Assembly: GCA_954871525.1 (NCBI GenBank)
Contig: OX940864.1
Span: 13,200,001 to 13,264,000, forward strand
DNA from: Parietaria judaica
Taxonomy: Eukaryota; Streptophyta; Magnoliopsida; Rosales; Urticaceae
Direction of reading: 5' to 3'
DNA: 64,000 nt
Each line of letters opens with the position of its first letter. Positions within the stretch are counted from its first letter, which is position 1. Shown here in pieces: positions 47,700 through 58,154 of this stretch. The notes beneath the pieces are model-generated. The model ran no database searches. It had not been told where the DNA came from and saw only the letters and a list, made by a program, of their open reading frames with translations. Both the position numbers and the translations under genes were made by a program.

Positions 47700-48847
47700 T
47701 TTCTTTGTATATCATGGACTTTATATCCACATTCCACAATAACAAGTACTCGATGGTGAACTCCGTACAAAGTAAAGTGCAATTAATAACTTTAATAAAA
47801 TTGGTTATTTTTTTTATTTTTTTATCTTGAACGACAATAATTTATGGAGGTTTTACGCTGCTGCGGATGAATATAGGATCACTCAAAATAAAATACATAT
47901 CCCTATCATTAAATAAACGCCATAGTAGCATGATCCAACTCTGACGACATATCGACTAAGACCATCTACATTCGAACGCCATTTAGCGGGTTTCGCAGTG
48001 GATGGTCCGCTGCATTTGAACGACATATCCCGGGCATATATATATAGCGCGACACTGTTCACAAACGCATTTTACTTTTTTATTTTACTTTTTATTTTGG
48101 TCCTTCTAAAATATGTAATTTACATATTTGCACTAATTTGTAAAATTGTATCATATAAATCCTTAATACTATTTACATATATATGTATATATTTTTTAAG
48201 TAAACAAATTTATCATATAAAATATTTAAAAGACGACAATACTTTTGGAATATTAATACCGAAAGAAAATAACATTACAATAACATCGAAATTTTAAACA
48301 CGACTCGAAAGAGAAAGTTGAATATACAATTAATATTTTAATTTGGTGTAAAAAATGGAGTTTGGATGGAGATGAAGTAGTATTTGATGTGACATGTACT
48401 GCAAAATAGAGTAGAAAATGAAATTGTCAGATTGAGATGTCTAAGTAAATTTTGTTATTGTTGTTATGCCAAATGAAGGTAGAATTTGCATCTAATTCGA
48501 CATTAAAAAACGAATAATTTTAGTATCGACTCGAATGTTCAGAACCAGAACTAGAGGAGCCGGAGAAGTCATAAGCGGTCAACCCTTCTTACCTATGTGT
48601 ATTCGATATGTGATAAAAACCTAGTTATAATGTTTTAGAGAATATGTCAATTTCAATATTTTTTTATTTTTTATTTCATGAAATGTTGAAGATGTCAAAT
48701 TTTTAAAATTATAATTTCATACTAATACTAATAGTAATAGAGATTCCGAAATCACAACTTCATAATATATGATAGTAATAGCAAATACAAAGAGACAAAT
48801 GTTGATTAAGTTGTACAAACTATGAAATAGATGACCGCTGTGATCGG
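47700..48847. other. AT-rich intergenic DNA
   Basis: No gene is supported. The long frame at about 48000-48297 is very hydrophobic and AT-driven and is not credible as a gene. An apparent GC-richer patch at 47960-48055 has no paired repeat. Confidence 0.55.
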
Positions 48848-49063
48848 GTGCATAATCCGAAGAGAAATCTCGCATCAATGGAGGAAAAGGGCAAGAAAAT
48901 CGAGGGGTTGGAAGAAGAGAGTCTCGAGCGACATGATCGGATACAGAATCGTGATACAGACTATAAGGTACCATTGAAGAAACCACCCATTCTAGAGGCT
49001 CGCGGTTTGACAGAGATCCATAGAAAATTAGGTTGGTTTGAGCCGGCCAAGAGGACGCAGTTC

Positions 49064-50160
49064 AGTGCACCTAAAAAGCCTGTTTGGTTTTGCCGAATCA
49101 CACATCTTTGAAGGATTTTCCACCTTTATGCCTTTATTAAGAAACATCGTTTGAGCTATTACGAAGAAGTATTCTCTTGTTCTCGGTCTTAAAACTGCGT
49201 ATGGGGTTGATTATCACAGGGTCGCGGGTTCGACTAGTACCCTTCCCCCAGCTGATACCTAAGATCCAGTCGAAGCCACGAAAACTGAAGAGTTGGACAG
49301 GGTCGCAGGTTCGACTAGTACCCTTCCCGCAACTGATACCGAAGATCCAGTCGAAGCCACAAAAACTGAAGAGTTAGACAGGGTCGCAGGTTCAACTAGT
49401 ACCCTTCCCACAACTGATACCAAAGATCCAGTCGAAGCCACGAAAACTGAAGAGTTAGATAGGGTCGCAGGTTCCACTAGTACCCTTCCCGCAGCTGATA
49501 CCGAAAATCCAGTCGAAGCCACGAAAACTGAAGAGTTGGACAGGGTCGCAGGTTTGGCTAGTACGCTTCGAACCAGAACTGAGGACTTGTTTTACAGGTT
49601 CACGGATTCGACTAGCACCTAAGAAGCCTGCTAGGTTTTGCCGAATCACACATCTTTGAAGGATTTTCCACCTTTATCGCCTTTATTAAGAAACATCGTT
49701 TGAGCTATTACGAAGAAGTATTCTCTTGTTCTCGGTCTTAAAACTGCGTATGGGGTTGATCATCGCAGGGTCGCAGGTTCGACTAGTACTCTTCCCGCAG
49801 CTGATACCGAAGATCCAGTCGAAGCCACGAAAACTGAATAGTTAGACAGGGTCGCAGGTTCGACTAGTACCCTTCCCGCAGCTGATACCGAAGATCCAGT
49901 TGAAGCCACAAAAACTAAAGAGTTGGACATGGTCGCATGATTCGACTAGTACCTTTCCCACAGCTGATACCAAAGATCCAGTCGAAGCCACGAAAACTGA
50001 AAAGTTAGACAGGGTCGCAGGTTCCACTAGTACCCTTCCCGCAGCTGATACCGAAGATCCAGTCGAAGCCACGAAAACTGAAGAGTTTGACAGGGTCGCA
50101 GGTTTGGCTAGTTTGCTTCGAACCAGAACTGAGGACTTGTTTTACAGGTTTGCGGAGCTA
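49064..50160 (+). repeat. 548-bp tandem duplication containing 81-bp repeats
   Basis: 'ggttttgccgaatcacacat' recurs 548 bp apart (49086 and 49634), with the following about 130 bp nearly identical. Each copy is followed by four 81-bp units, marked by 'aagatccag' at 49261, 49342, 49423 and 49504, then 49810, 49891, 49972 and 50053 (the fourth reads 'aaaatccag'). Units differ by few bases, implying recent expansion. Confidence 0.92.
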
Positions 50161-50280
50161 CCGGTTCAGTTACAGCTGTAGAAACGAAGTTAAGGGCGCT
50201 CACGGAGAAAATCGTTGTGATGTCTAATGAACTCCGCAGGCTTTCGGAGGACAGCCAAATGCATTTGCAGCAGTTACAAA

Positions 50281-51145
50281 CAAGGTTCAAAATATCGTTT
50301 TTGCCGATAAATCCGTTGTCGTTTTCGAGGATTATCGATGGATTTTCGAGGATTATCAATGGAAAACTACTAAAACTGTAGCTTATCATTACCGACACTT
50401 ATCGAGAATTATCGACGGATTATCTACACTTATCAAGGATTATCGATGAAAAACCACTAAAACAGTTTCAAGAATATATTTACTAAGTTTGCATATGTAA
50501 ATAAAATATAGTGTCACTCTCACATATGTAAATAGTCAAATAAAACCATGTTGTACTCAAATATATGTAAATAAAATCATATCATGCTCAAACATAAGAA
50601 AACAAAATAGACATAATTAACTATTTGGATTTGTGGATAATAAAGATTAAAAGATACTACATAAATTGATAATATACATAATTAACTATTTGGCTTTGTG
50701 GAGAAGTCTCACATTGAGCAAATATAAATGATAAAAAATACACATTTGTTTGAATTTGGAAAGTCCCACATGGAACAAATACAAAGAAAACAATAACATT
50801 GCTAGTATATAAATAGCAATCTCCATTTCCAAATCCAAGCAACTCAAACTATCTATCTTGATACTTGGCTAGTGCGCCATGCTAAGTTAATTTTTTTTCT
50901 TGAAAAATACATTTTTTTGGTTTTTTTTTTTTTTGCATTTAAGGTACTTTTGCTAAAAATTGTTAAAAAATGCAAATAAATAAATAAATTAAAAGTACCT
51001 AATTTTTTGTTATTTTTACAATATTTTTATGGACAATCGATTAAAATGGAATATTTGCCGATGACTATTGACAAGACGGATAATTGACGATTATCGAGGG
51101 ATAATCGATGATTATCGAGGGTAATCGAGGAAAATTCGAACCTTG
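50281..51145. mobile_element. non-autonomous hAT element (865 bp)
   Basis: The left end CAAGGTTCAAAATATCG and the right end (reverse complement) CAAGGTTCGAATTTTCC are inverted. They are flanked by a perfect 8-bp duplication GTTACAAA (50273-50280 and 51146-51153). Subterminal 'cgaggattatcgatg' motifs repeat several times at both ends in both orientations. The interior has a duplicated 'cataattaactatttgg' and a small hairpin around 50934-51000. There is no transposase. It sits inside an open frame, which reads through if the element and one duplication copy are removed. Confidence 0.93.
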
Positions 51146-51479
51146 GTTACAAAGGCTTTCGTGGCACAATCAGCTGAAGACGGAGCAGATACACAATCTC
51201 ATAATAATGATCATTCAGCAGTCAGCGGAGCTACGCAGACTGTGGGAGTTAATCAATAGGTTTAGCGGTCATTAATTTTCATATTTGTTGTGTGCATATT
51301 ACATTTGTCTGGTTTTTGTTTTCATATTGTTGAACATATCACACACAAAGAGCAATTAGAACTCGGTATGCTTGTAAATTTGGGGAAGTATTGAACTTCC
51401 GTTGGAATTTGATAAGTAGTCGTGCTAGTTAAAAAAAAAAAAATAGATGACCAAGCTGTTGATTGAACCATTTATAGTA

Positions 51480-52218
51480 ATTTACGGTTTTGTCCCGGTT
51501 CCAGTACCGGTCCCGGAACGGTTTAATTTTTTTTTTTAAGGGAAATTTAGTTTGAAACTGGGAACCGGTACTTCGCGGTTCACGGTTTATAGAACCAGGA
51601 ACCGGTACCAGAAGCAAAATTTCTCGATTTTTGGTACCGGTTCCGGTTTTAAACTACATGTAGTTTTAAATATTTTTATATTATGTTGTTTTTAAATATT
51701 TTGTATGCTTATTATAGTTTTTGGGTTATATGTCATTTTTTATGACTTAAACTACGTGTAGTTTTTCGTTATTGTGGTTTAATATTTACCATTTTCCATT
51801 CTCGACCCTTTCAATCTCTCTTTTTCCCTCTCTCATCCATCGCGCTGTCATATTCTTCTCTTCGCCGAGAACCCTCCACCGCCGATTACATGTCTTCGTC
51901 TTCCAACTAGAAGATTTCGCTCGCAAGCAAAATGTATGTCTCGTGTTAAGTTTTTGTTTCGGCCATTGATTTTTGTCTCGTGTTAAGTTTTTGTTTCGTC
52001 CATTGATTTTTGTCTCGTGTTAAGTATCGAATTTTTTCACGAATCTTTTCTTACTTTTTCCCGGTACCGGTACCGGTTTCGGTTTTCACAAAAAAAAAGG
52101 GGAAATTTACAACCGGAGCTGGGAACCGGTACCAAAAATAAAAATCCCAAATTTTTGGGATAGGTACCAAAAACAACTAATTTCTCGGTTCCCGGTTCTG
52201 CTTTCACCTCACCCCTGT
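51480..52218. mobile_element. aaccgg-type dispersed element with a gene-like insert
   Basis: Both flanks are built of 'accggtaccggt'-like words in opposite orientation: 'cccggttccagtaccggtcccgg' on the left, 'cggtaccggtaccggtttcgg' and 'cggttcccggttctg' on the right. It ends in 'cacctcacccctg', like an inverted hAT CAGGGGTG end. The centre (about 51780-52030) is a pyrimidine-rich, leader-like piece with a 36-bp tandem duplication ('tttttgtctcgtgttaag'), possibly captured from a gene. The left end is not fixed. Confidence 0.45.
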
Positions 52219-53640
52219 TAGTAATCAAGTTTCATGACATATATTATGATATACATTGTAGTTTCCAAAACAAGTGATACAACATGGAGAAAATAAAATA
52301 TTGTAACCATAAGAAAACGACATTAATTGCATCATTGACATCGATGATTGACCAACTAATGTACGAAATGAATATAAATCAATCAAACCAACTCCAAGAA
52401 AAAACACAATTGGATTTGGTTAGAACAACTTAGAAGAATAAAACCTAGCTGAATTAACCATAAATTATTAAGGTAAGGGTCACTTCTTGCCCACATCTTT
52501 TGCCTTTGTGCCACTTGCCCACATCTTTATTACTTTCTTCCTTATGAAGCATTAATTGATTTCACAATTCCCAAAAGTGAGACCCCTAAAACAATGCATG
52601 TACGTATATAAATATTTTATTATATTGTACTTGGTTGCTTCAAGGCTTCAAGCGAATTGCTATATAATATTGAATCACTGAATTTTAGAGGTATTTATAT
52701 ATAATTAAGAACTATATCGTTGTTTGAGTTACTTATTGTTATTGTGAATTTGTGACTATAACATGCAAAATTATATTTATAAAGAAAGAGATGTGTGGAA
52801 GATGCTCTATTGACTTAGAGACGTTGCTCAAACTCATATCATAAGAGACAAACAAAATTAAAATAAACACACGTATAAATATATATATATAAACCTTCAA
52901 TTTGATAATCGAGACCGGGACGGATTTTCAAAAATCAGAACGGGAAATTCCCAATTACGATTTTTCGCTTTTGTTTTGTAAGTTTTTTTATTTCATTATA
53001 CTTATGTAATTTTTTTTCTTTATTAAATCTTTGTTTGAAATTGGAAATCCCAAATTAAAACTGATAAATTTACCTATACTGATTCCTAGCTGAAACCAGT
53101 GAAATATCTGTTTCCAAAAAAGAAATTTCTAAAAAATATATATATCAAGGCAAGGATTAGTTTTTCAACTCTCAAGGAAAATTAATCAATTTTCGATTTA
53201 CTTTTATTTTACAGATTGTAAAACTTTGTTTAAATAAAACATCGATAGGTTAATAATTTCAATTATATAATAAATTTTAATGATATTATGCTATTAATTT
53301 GTCAAGTTTTCACACCAATGCAATTAGAATAATAATAAGATGATCAGAAATTCATAATTATTTTTTTATGTATATAAAATGATAGTTGACTTGAATGAAG
53401 GAGACAGCTAATTAAGCCAGTAATCACAAAACAAGCCATATATATAATCTATACTCACATGCAATTTCCTTTCCTTTGCCTTCACTTCACTACTGATCAT
53501 CTCTTAATTAACCCTCCCTAATTAATCCTCCCTTAATCAAAACTCCACATCTCTCTCTCATCACATCGTTGACTTCCCAAAACACTATCAAACTACTCCT
53601 CGCAATGACCTCAAAACCACAAAACCACGCATAAAAACCA
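52219..53640. other. intergenic DNA and promoter of the ATL gene
   Basis: Mostly AT-rich. An aaccgg-type repeat remnant lies at about 52905-53120. The last 200 bp are CT/CA-rich, typical of a plant leader, but no TATA box can be assigned with confidence. No other gene. Confidence 0.5.
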
Positions 53641-53647
53641 GAGAGCA

Positions 53648-54151
53648 ATGAACGCCACCAGCGACACCGGCGGTTTCTTCGGCTCCAAAGACATCGGCGG
53701 GTTCGGGTACGGCATCGGCGTCTCCGTCGGCATTCTCCTCCTCATCACCAGCATCACCCTCGCCTCCTACTTCTGCACGCGCTCCACCCACCACGCCCCA
53801 CCCCGCCCCACCCGTTGGCTCGGCCCCGAGCCCCAGCTCCCGGGGGAGCGGGAATTCGCGGTGGTGGAGGTGGGGCTCGACGAGGACACCATCAAGAGCT
53901 ACCCGCAGCTGCGGTACTCGGATGCCGAGAAGGCGGCGCCCTCGTGCTGCTCGATCTGCCTGGCGGACTACAAGCCCCGGGACGCGCTGAGGCAGCTACC
54001 CGAGTGCGGGCACCTCTTCCACACGCGCTGCGTCGACCCGTGGCTGCGCCTGCGCCCCACGTGTCCGCTCTGCCGGACGTCCCCGGCGCCCACGCCGCTT
54101 GCCACCCCGCTCGCTGAGGTCGTCCCGCTCGCTTCCGCCGCCGCCCGGTGA
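53648..54151 (+). CDS. ATL: ATL-family RING-H2 E3 ubiquitin ligase (ATL67/68/69 type)
   Basis: A single-exon gene of 167 aa, as is usual for ATLs. A transmembrane segment lies at about residues 22-44 (GIGVSVGILLLITSITLASY). The GLD motif is at 76-78 (EVGLDEDTIKSYPQLRY). The RING-H2 spans residues 101-142: C101, C104, C120, H122, H125, C128, C139 and C142, with PxxC before the sixth ligand region and W132 after it. The C-terminus PTPLATPLAEVVPLA matches the ATL67-70 subgroup. It should act at a membrane as a ubiquitin ligase; targets are unknown. The gene is strikingly GC-rich against its AT-rich surroundings, a codon bias common in intronless ATLs. Confidence 0.93.
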   Translation: MNATSDTGGFFGSKDIGGFGYGIGVSVGILLLITSITLASYFCTRSTHHAPPRPTRWLGPEPQLPGEREFAVVEVGLDEDTIKSYPQLRYSDAEKAAPSCCSICLADYKPRDALRQLPECGHLFHTRCVDPWLRLRPTCPLCRTSPAPTPLATPLAEVVPLASAAAR

Positions 54152-55423
54152 GAATATTGGCACATGTTGATAGGGAGGAATTTGTGTTCGAGTCGTTGAA
54201 CTTTATATCATTTTTGTGTATAGATTGGAAATAAATTGTGGGAATGAGTTGAGCAAAAGAAAAGAGTATTACAGATCGATGAGCTGTTTGAAATTAATGG
54301 ATCGACAAGTACTATGATTTCTGCAGGTTTTTTTTTAGCAAAATCGGTTAACCGATATTTCCGGGGCCCGATTTTTTTTAGAAAACAAGACCGTGGAATT
54401 CCCGGTCCCAATTTTTTTTCTTTATATTTAATTTATATTGTTACATGTTTTTTTATATATATCTAAAATGATAAATCCCAGTTTATGACCCATATTTCCC
54501 AATTTAATAAATGATATTTTTTGGTTTAAATCGGGATTTCTCAGTTTTAAGTTTAACAACATTTGTCGGTCCTGATCTTAATTAAAAAAAATAACTTTTT
54601 TGGGGATCCCGATAATTTAAACCAATACCGGAAATAATTGTCAAAACCCCGGTTCCCGCTCGGTTTACCCTTAAGTGTATTCCTTTATTTCATGATCTAT
54701 TAAAAAGATTCTTTGTAGCAAGCCTTGTAAACGACAACATGAAAGCTTAAGTTGTTGCTTGAAACGCAAGATTGAATATTGATTTCTGTCGTTCATGCGA
54801 GAAATTTTCTGAGATCACGACGCCGATAACTAATTGAGACTTTTTCTTGTCGTTTCAAAATTTCTTTGTTCCTTCTTCTGTCGTTTATGTTTGTTAGTCC
54901 AAAAGAACATGTCGTTTACAACTATTTTGTGTTATGATCACGTGTTACGGTGTTAGCATATTATTTTGTTTGTGCAAAAAATCATAGGAGGTCTAATAAA
55001 AATCGTCGAGAAGGGAAAGCTCAACGATATATATATATTTTTTTAAGATTCATTATAATTATTATAGTTTTATTAAGATATTTAAGAGTAACATGAAAAT
55101 AAAATAAATAATGAGTAGATATTTCTAATAAATTACTTTTAATTTTTTATTTTTTTTAATTGATAGATGGAGTCCCGATATTTCAATCGCAGTCCGGAAT
55201 CTCATTAATTTACAGGAAATAAATTATTTAAAAGCTGTGTTTAAAAATATTATTTTCATATTTGATCTTACATTTTTTATTTCTTGAAAAAAGAAAAAAT
55301 AGGTAACATATGTTTCCATATATAGGATTTCTCTTTAAAAAATGTTTTAAGTCTTTTTATCCATAGATATCAATAAAGATTCTCGCAACATATCGATAGA
55401 ATTTTGAGGTATAAGTATTCAAA
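54152..55423. other. ATL 3' flank and AT-rich spacer
   Basis: An aaccgg-type repeat with inverted ends spans about 54335-54672 ('cggttaaccgatatttccggggcccg' in part on the left, '...ggttcccgctcggtttaccc' on the right). The remainder is simple AT-rich sequence with no gene. Confidence 0.5.
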
Positions 55424-56043
55424 GATTTGAAATTGGACCTAGACGAGTCCACGTGAATTAATGTATTGATTCATGACATTGATTAGAGAATCAAATGTGA
55501 TTAATATGGTTGACTTATTTGATGTATCAAGCCCATTAATTACATATATCCTATACCCTTATATAGATGAGATCTTTCATAAAGGAAAATTTACCAATTA
55601 TATGAGATACACATTGATGAGTGTATATTCTCCCCTCTCTACATAAGAGAGAATTCGACCTCTCCTCCACACACAAGAGAGAGATCGAATTTCCCACACA
55701 CCCAAGAGTATTTAACCGTTTCCAATCACCAATAAGGAGCTAGTATTCCGATTCGGTGATTTGTGTTCTAGAAAGAAGTTCCGTTAGCGACGTGGTGAAC
55801 TACGTAGAGGCCGAACAGTTGAGCGGCTCGTGATCTCCTTGGAATCGTGGTGGTAAAGGCGACAACGTGAAGGCAATCCTTTGACGAACATTTGGAGATC
55901 CGGTTCTTGAAGAATCAAAGTAAACGCTAGAGAAATCATTCTCTCTCCAAGTAAGTTCTAATAAATCGTATATATCTAGATCAGTGTTTTCATGGATTCT
56001 TCGGAATATCCGTTTCCGGAGATGAGAATATCTTTGAAAAATC
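55424..56043 (+). mobile_element. Copia-like LTR remnant (candidate)
   Basis: 'ggacctagacgagtccacgtgaattaatg', a TATATAGATGAGAT box region near 55560 and a GAGAGA-rich leader resemble plant Copia LTRs. A 3' end ATCCAACA then TGGCAACA resembles a decayed TGGTATCAGAG primer-binding site. No second LTR or reverse transcriptase is present. The start is uncertain. Confidence 0.4.
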
Positions 56044-56105
56044 CAACATGGCAACACATATATCAATTTTAGACTCTTGAGGGAAGAACAAAATTTAAGA
56101 TTCAA

Positions 56106-56418
56106 GGGCGTTTGGTTTCGATTAAAAAGTCATCTTTTTGTTTTTAGAATAAACTAAACTACTTTTTCGGTGTTCAGCAAAATTGATTTTACAAAAAATA
56201 CATAATCGATTTTAGATTTTTGTACAGCTTTCTTAAGAGATGTGATTCGTAGTTTTTGATTTATTCTAAAAACAATAAGATTTTTAGTCTATTTTAGTCT
56301 TTTTACTCTAATATATTTAGTTTACCAAATGCTAAATCAACTTTTGTTACAAGCGACAACTATTTTATTAACAGTTTACCAAATACGTCAGATTTTTTTT
56401 CTTTCAAAAATTAAACTT
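56106..56418. mobile_element. MITE, GGGTGCGTTTGG family, copy 2 (truncated)
   Basis: 'gggcgtttggtttcgattaaaaagtc' and the following 300 bp parallel the element at 17474-17842. The shared words include 'aaaattgattttacaaaaaa', 'gattttagatttttgtaca' and 'tttaccaaatgctaaat'. The right end is missing and runs straight into the SF3A1-derived sequence. Confidence 0.65.
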
Positions 56419-57289
56419 CTGCCGCCGCCCGGACTGGCTCCCAACCTCCCCTGAACGGTTTCAAATCCAATACAGTACTCCATTCCGGTGCCGCGGCCAA
56501 GACCCCAAGTCACCCAAATGATGCCACATGCCAGGCCGCCCCCGCTGCCCAGGAGCATGAATCCCGGGCAGCAGAGCTTCATGGTGAACCGGCCACCGTC
56601 AATGTCGCCAACAGTGGCTGCTCAATATATTCCAATACCACCCCCGCCTGGATCTCAGTTCAAACGCCTACCGATTCCCCCCGACCTTTTGCTCCTCTAG
56701 TCCTCTTCCGGGCCTGCCACCAGCTATGCACATGATGCCACCTCTGCCTATGCCTCACGGAATGCCTCCACCAGCGCTACCGGAGGAGCCAGAGCCGAAG
56801 CAACAGAAGCACGATGACTCGTTGCTTGTTCCGGAAAATAAGTTTTTGGCTCAGCATCCTGCGCGTAATCCGTCTAATCGCTTCCTTTCGATGCATTTTG
56901 TTGAATCACAGTGCTTATATATAGTTAAGAATTTTATTAGTATAATCTAGTAGTTTTTGTGATTAATTCATATTATATTTACAACCACTGGCTGATTATA
57001 TATTTTGCAGGGCCCTGTTCGATTTACTATTTCCGCTCCCAATGTCAACGAAGGGAATCTCAAGAGGCAAATTTCGGAGACCACAGTGCAATCTTATCGA
57101 AAACCGTCGGGAATCTGAAAGAGAAAATCGCGGGCGAGATTCAACTTCCTTCAAACAAACAGAAGTTGAGCGGGAAACCGGGTTTCCTCAAAGACATGTC
57201 ACTTGCGTATTACAACATCGCGGCAGGAGAAACACTCTCTTTCCCTGAGAGAGCGTGGTGGTAGAAAGAGATAAAAGAACGCGCGTATT
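56418..57289 (+). pseudogene. SF3A1: decayed 3' fragment of splicing factor SF3A1
   Basis: The left part (56418-56850) encodes the proline-rich region (residues AMHMMPPLPMPHGMPPPALP) up to KFLAQHP. After an intron ending tttgcag at 57010 comes the C-terminal ubiquitin-like domain (GPVRFTISAPNVNEGNL, NKQKLSGKPGFLKD, then RERGGRKR near the end). These match the end of plant SF3A1, a U2 snRNP subunit. A stop with a frame change at about 56697, small deletions near 57094-57105 that cause a frameshift, and another near 57243 break the frame. The upstream SURP domains are absent. An intron is kept, so this is a DNA-level duplication and not a processed copy. Confidence 0.85.
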
Positions 57290-58154
57290 TTAGACTGCCC
57301 GATCCTTGATTTTGGATGAGTTATCTTAGTACGTCGAAGAACATTACGCCATAATTTGATCAGTACTAGAGACTTATTCTGTATTGCGAGGATGGATTTC
57401 TGAACTTTTATTAAATTTCTCATCTTAGCTAATGGTAAAAAGTGCTCTTTAGTACAGATCCCGCGCCCAAGGAATAACACAAGTTCCCGCCATTGCCAGT
57501 CGTCGATTATCATCATCGGTGGAGTTGTTTGCAGTTACTTTCAGGTTATATATATTTTTTTCTGCATTTGTACTATGGTGATGGTAGTAATCCGCGAGAC
57601 CGTGACGCACTGTTCAATTATCGGTATTTTGACTTCAGGGATTATGTACGTAGCGATTGACTCGTTGACTATAAGGTGTTGTTTGACTTTCTGGTGCTAC
57701 ATTTTTTTAGTTTCTGACCTAGTAGGAAGCATTGCTCTTCTTCATGGACTGGCGCATCCTCATTAAACGCTTTTTTCGGGCGAAAGCTACTTTTCGATTC
57801 AGGTAGGGTTTCTCTCTGACAATAAAATGATGTACTGTGGATTCTGTACAAGAAATGGTTGTGGTTCTTGCGTTTGTATATCACATAATAACGTTCCTAT
57901 ATATGCACCGTTTGATTCGCTGCACCTTTTGATACGTTTTCTTTCGCACAGTATTGATGCAGTCACGACCGGAGTTTCTTGTACACAATCCACAGTTCAA
58001 GTTTTAGGCTTGGGAGTATACGACGTATCGAAAAGCTATAAAAGGGACTCAAATTCATGATTTTTTACTGCACAATTCCTAGATTTATTTTGCTATATTA
58101 TATGGATATATGGAGTAATACTTGTTATAAATTAGATGACGAGTTTATGTGCGT
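57290..58154. other. downstream of the SF3A1 fragment
   Basis: The sequence to about 57550 may be the duplicated SF3A1 3'UTR. The segment 57550-58060 is less AT-rich than typical spacer but shows no recognisable protein or repeat. No gene is claimed. Confidence 0.45.

Larger units (their letters stand above)
48848..51275 (+). pseudogene. tandem-repeat coding sequence disrupted by a hAT insertion
   Basis: No family is recognised. A first frame (48848-49111, residues EEKGKKIEGLEEESLERHDR) is charged and helical. Next come two blocks of four 81-bp repeats encoding a 27-residue unit (core DPVEATKTEELDRVAGSTST). They lie within a 548-bp segment that is itself duplicated (about 49064-49611 and 49612-50160). 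After a one-base frame shift near 50160, a coiled-coil-like frame runs from about 50165 to 50280 (residues SNELRRLSEDSQMHLQQLQ). It is cut by the element at 50281-51145 and resumes in frame to a TAA at 51273 (SAELRRLWELINRFSGH). Stops in the repeat blocks and the insertion make it a pseudogene, possibly of transposon origin. Confidence 0.6.

Noticed and set aside
47998..48297. A 99-codon hydrophobic frame
   Set aside because: It is made almost entirely of Phe/Ile/Leu/Tyr codons expected in AT-rich DNA and resembles no protein family.
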